Shown piece after piece: positions 12,786-14,532 of a DNA stretch of 14,532 nucleotides. The translations under genes were made by a program, and so were the position numbers. The notes beneath the pieces were generated by a model. That model was not told the origin of the DNA. It did not search any database and saw only the letters and a list, made by a program, of their open reading frames with translations. The stretch is from positions 1 through 14,532 of the forward strand of contig JAFGNI010000441.1 in the NCBI GenBank assembly GCA_016927095.1, in the 5' to 3' direction. Positions within the stretch are counted from its first letter, which is position 1; each line of letters begins with the position of its first letter. Origin of the DNA: Anaerolineae bacterium. Its GTDB lineage: Bacteria > Chloroflexota > Anaerolineae > B4-G1 > SLSP01.

Positions 12786-14532
12786 ATGACTGACAGAATG
12801 GACAGCGCCGGTACACATCACCGGAAACTAGAGGATGCGAACGCGCCGGACACTGGCGGTCGACACCACCGCGGCGGTGGACATCGCCGCTACGCCGATG
12901 CGCGAGATCCGGTTCGCGACGCGCTTGATCAGGCCGGTGGGGTGTACGACCGGCGTGCTGAAGCGCGCCGCTTGGGAGAGCCATCGCCGGTACACTTCAC
13001 CGGAGGAGATGGGCGATATTGGTTCCTGGTGATTTTAGTCTTTGGCCTTGGCCTTGCGGATCTATGGCTCCGCGGTTGGGGCGTTGATGCTCGGCTCCTC
13101 CTCTTGGCTAGTGTCGTCGTCGCGGCCCTTGTTATCGGCCAGCGGGCTGGTCAGGTTGTCCTGGGTTTGACGGTGCTCGTGCTCGTGGGCTACGGCCTGA
13201 CCTCGGCGGGCCCACACGCGATTCCGACGGCGACGTGGACAACTGGTGCTGGCGTTGTGTTGGTATTGGGCTTGCTGATCTTGTGGACGGTGGCTCGCTT
13301 GGCAAGCCGATTCGAGGACAAATTGGTTTCTGCGCGACAAGAGGGCCGTTTGCTGGCGAGGACGGTTCTAGATACGCGCTTTGATGCAGTTCAGGCGGCC
13401 AATCAGAGACCGCAGCGGGACACATCACTGGAGCACCAGACGCACTATCTTGAGGCTGCGCTCTCGGTCACACAGGCGCTAGCAGCGACGCATGACGTAG
13501 CCACCCTGCTCAGCGTCGCCGCAGAAGCGATCTCGGAGCAGTTTGGTTTCTCCCTGGTCACCGTCTATTTGATGGACGACGGCGGTTGGAATCACCGCGA
13601 CGGCGGTCGGGATCACCGTCTGAGTGAATGGGTTACTTTGCGGAGTGCATCGTCGGTTGAAGGCAAGTCGGCGGCCCTACATGGCCTCCGTCTGCGATGT
13701 GGCAGCGATGGTCCCGTAGGGCAGGTGGCGGCTCAGGGCCGATCGTTGACCATGAACTATGCTGAGCGACAGCAACAGGAAAGCGGGTATCTCGCAACAG
13801 TCGCCGCTGCCAAAGCGCGCACTACGTTGACCTTACCACTCCTTGTTGGTCAACAGGTGATCGGTGTATTGGATCTCTACAGCACCGATAGCGACGCGTT
13901 CTCTGAGGGGGACGTCACTCTTCTCCAGAGACTTGCCGACTCCCTGGCACTGTCCGTTGACGCCGCCCAGCGCGTCAGTGAGGGTGGCTTCGTCCTAGAG
14001 ACCGACGGTCTGATCTACAGAACCGCCAAAAGACTTGTGACAGCGCGTTCGGAGCGCGAGGTCTACGAGAGTATCCTGGATGCGATCAGCAACTACCAAC
14101 CCATTCGAGCGCTCGTGATTGAGGCCGCGGAGGGCGGCCCGCGGACGGGCTACGGCCCGCAAGCAGGCAGGCGGCAACCTAGCAATGGGAGATTGCGTGT
14201 CGTGGCGGGCTGGTATCAAGGAGAGATGGTTTTCGAGAATCACGATCTCGCCGAACGCCAGGGTGGGCGTCCCTCGGACCTGGGTGCTCCTGTCTTGGCG
14301 CCAGGCTTTATCGATGTTGTGATACTCGGCCTTGACCTAAATGCTCCCCTATGCGTGTGGGATCTAGCGGATCTAGATGCGTCTCTGAGTCCGGAGCTGC
14401 ACGGCGCGCTGGAGGGCCTAGCTGACTGGTTGAATTACGCCGCGGGCGAGCTTCCCATTGCCGATGAGCTGGGCGAACGAGGCCGAACGCAGTCGGTCGC
14501 ATCACAGCCCGACGATGCCCGTACACATCACC
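12786..14532 (+). CDS. Membrane protein with GAF domains, sensor (C-terminus beyond window)
   Basis: The frame is open from ATG 12786, one base after the kinase stop, through the window end: 582 codons and not finished. Residues 1-75 are polar, basic and largely made of repeat-encoded peptides (AGTHHR, GGRHHRGGGHRRY, PVHFTGG). Four hydrophobic helices follow (about 79-95, 103-118, 123-141, 154-171), then a linker, a GAF domain (about 215-400; VTVYLMDD, then a loop with two repeats at 266-279, and GPVGQVAAQGRS), and a second GAF-like region (about 410-560). GAF domains bind small ligands or serve as dimer interfaces. The output domain, perhaps a histidine kinase that could supply the missing phospho-acceptor, lies outside the window. 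No good ribosome site precedes ATG 12786; the true start could be nearer the first helix (for example GTG 13029), which would make 12807-13003 non-coding. Confidence 0.87.
   Translation, partial: MTDRMDSAGTHHRKLEDANAPDTGGRHHRGGGHRRYADARDPVRDALDQAGGVYDRRAEARRLGEPSPVHFTGGDGRYWFLVILVFGLGLADLWLRGWGVDARLLLLASVVVAALVIGQRAGQVVLGLTVLVLVGYGLTSAGPHAIPTATWTTGAGVVLVLGLLILWTVARLASRFEDKLVSARQEGRLLARTVLDTRFDAVQAANQRPQRDTSLEHQTHYLEAALSVTQALAATHDVATLLSVAAEAISEQFGFSLVTVYLMDDGGWNHRDGGRDHRLSEWVTLRSASSVEGKSAALHGLRLRCGSDGPVGQVAAQGRSLTMNYAERQQQESGYLATVAAAKARTTLTLPLLVGQQVIGVLDLYSTDSDAFSEGDVTLLQRLADSLALSVDAAQRVSEGGFVLETDGLIYRTAKRLVTARSEREVYESILDAISNYQPIRALVIEAAEGGPRTGYGPQAGRRQPSNGRLRVVAGWYQGEMVFENHDLAERQGGRPSDLGAPVLAPGFIDVVILGLDLNAPLCVWDLADLDASLSPELHGALEGLADWLNYAAGELPIADELGERGRTQSVASQPDDARTHH
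12807..12824 (+). repeat. 18-bp hairpin repeat, exact copy 12
   Basis: Exact consensus 21 bases after the candidate ATG of the GAF protein, read as AGTHHR. Confidence 0.95.
12855..12890 (+). repeat. 18-bp hairpin repeat, diverged tandem pair 13-14
   Basis: Units 12855-12872 (arms GCGGT/ACCGC, loop CGACACC) and 12873-12890 (arms GCGGT/GCCGC, closing T-G) follow each other without spacer. Read as GGRHHR and GGGHRR. Confidence 0.75.
12934..12954 (-). repeat. Possible inverted copy of the 18-bp repeat
   Basis: The plus strand resembles the reverse complement of the consensus, CCGGTGATGTGTACCGGC, with two substitutions and a 3-base GAC insertion. Arms GCCGGT (12933-12938) and ACCGGC (12949-12954) pair fully with a 10-base loop. 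It is the only copy in this orientation. Confidence 0.5.
12986..13003 (+). repeat. 18-bp hairpin repeat, copy 15
   Basis: One mismatch (T at position 11), read as PVHFTG just before the first membrane helix of the GAF protein. Shares long flanks with copy 1. Confidence 0.9.
13414..13431 (+). repeat. Degenerate copy of the 18-bp repeat
   Basis: Four differences from the consensus; the run GGGACACATCACTGG keeps the loop ACACATC but the arms pair poorly. It lies in the linker between the membrane helices and the first GAF domain. Confidence 0.45.
13581..13619 (+). repeat. 18-bp hairpin repeat, diverged tandem pair 16-17
   Basis: Units 13581-13598 (arms GCGGT/ACCGC, loop TGGAATC) and 13602-13619 (arms CGGT/ACCG), joined by GAC with a 21-bp period. 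The joint 13594-13607, ACCGC-GACG-GCGGT, is a perfect hairpin. Read as GGWNHR-D-GGRDHR in a GAF loop. Confidence 0.78.
14517..14532 (+). repeat. 18-bp hairpin repeat, copy 18, cut by the window end
   Basis: Sixteen bases are visible with one mismatch (C at position 4). The family therefore probably continues beyond the window. Confidence 0.8.

Noticed and set aside
10062..13619. CRISPR array
   Set aside because: Units are short, spacing is irregular apart from 21-bp tandems, there are no uniform spacers, and copies lie inside conserved protein-coding frames. No cas gene is visible.
14491..14510. Another diverged repeat copy near the window end
   Set aside because: Needs a 2-base gap and several mismatches; the arms do not pair.

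Overview
The window reads as a piece of chromosome from a GC-rich bacterium, most likely a member of the Chloroflexota (Anaerolineae/Caldilineae type). This is an inference. It rests on the gene style: threonine/proline linkers next to TPR repeats, a YfhO-type giant membrane protein, GAF-rich sensor kinases beside DivK-like single-domain response regulators, and ordinary TTGACA/TATAAT-like promoters. No rRNA or tRNA gene is present to confirm it.

Layout. Positions 1-917 (minus strand) hold most of mnmA, the tRNA 2-thiouridylase, cut by the window edge. A divergent promoter region separates it from a small DUF4870-type membrane protein (1044-1400). About 400 bases of non-coding DNA follow, holding three hairpins, a textbook intrinsic terminator (1603-1635) and a promoter that leads into recJ (1813-3573). 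Downstream on the same strand are a UDP-sugar 4-epimerase-like dehydratase/epimerase (3641-4594), a membrane-anchored TPR protein with an inserted beta-rich domain (4616-6127) and, overlapping it, a 970-residue YfhO-like membrane protein (6118-9030). These three probably serve the cell envelope or surface polysaccharides.

An AT-rich promoter region (about 9055-9115) starts a signalling cluster: two DivK/CheY-like response regulators (9156-9524 and 9636-10055), a TM-HAMP-GAF-kinase protein (10040-12784) and a second membrane protein with GAF domains (12786 to beyond the window end). The kinase keeps its ATP-binding boxes, but the phospho-acceptor histidine of its H-box is a glycine.

The most unusual thing here is a family of short hairpin-forming repeats with consensus GCCGGTACACATCACCGG (18 bp). 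About twenty recognisable copies, four of them exact, crowd into the last 4.5 kb. They start precisely at the kinase gene and are essentially absent from the first 10 kb. Most lie inside protein-coding sequence, all but one in the same orientation, and they are read in all three frames, giving AGTHHR-, PVHITG- and RYTSPE-type peptides without breaking the genes. They sit in places where proteins tolerate loops: the extracytoplasmic sensor region, the same beta-hairpin loop of two different GAF domains, the ATP lid of the kinase, and the N-terminal leaders of both membrane proteins. Diverged copies change both arms together (CCGGT/ACCGG, GCGGT/ACCGC), which points to selection or copying that preserves a hairpin. 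Several are tandem pairs with a 21-bp period, joined by TTC or GAC, so that the joint forms a second, tetraloop hairpin. I do not recognise this as a described element.
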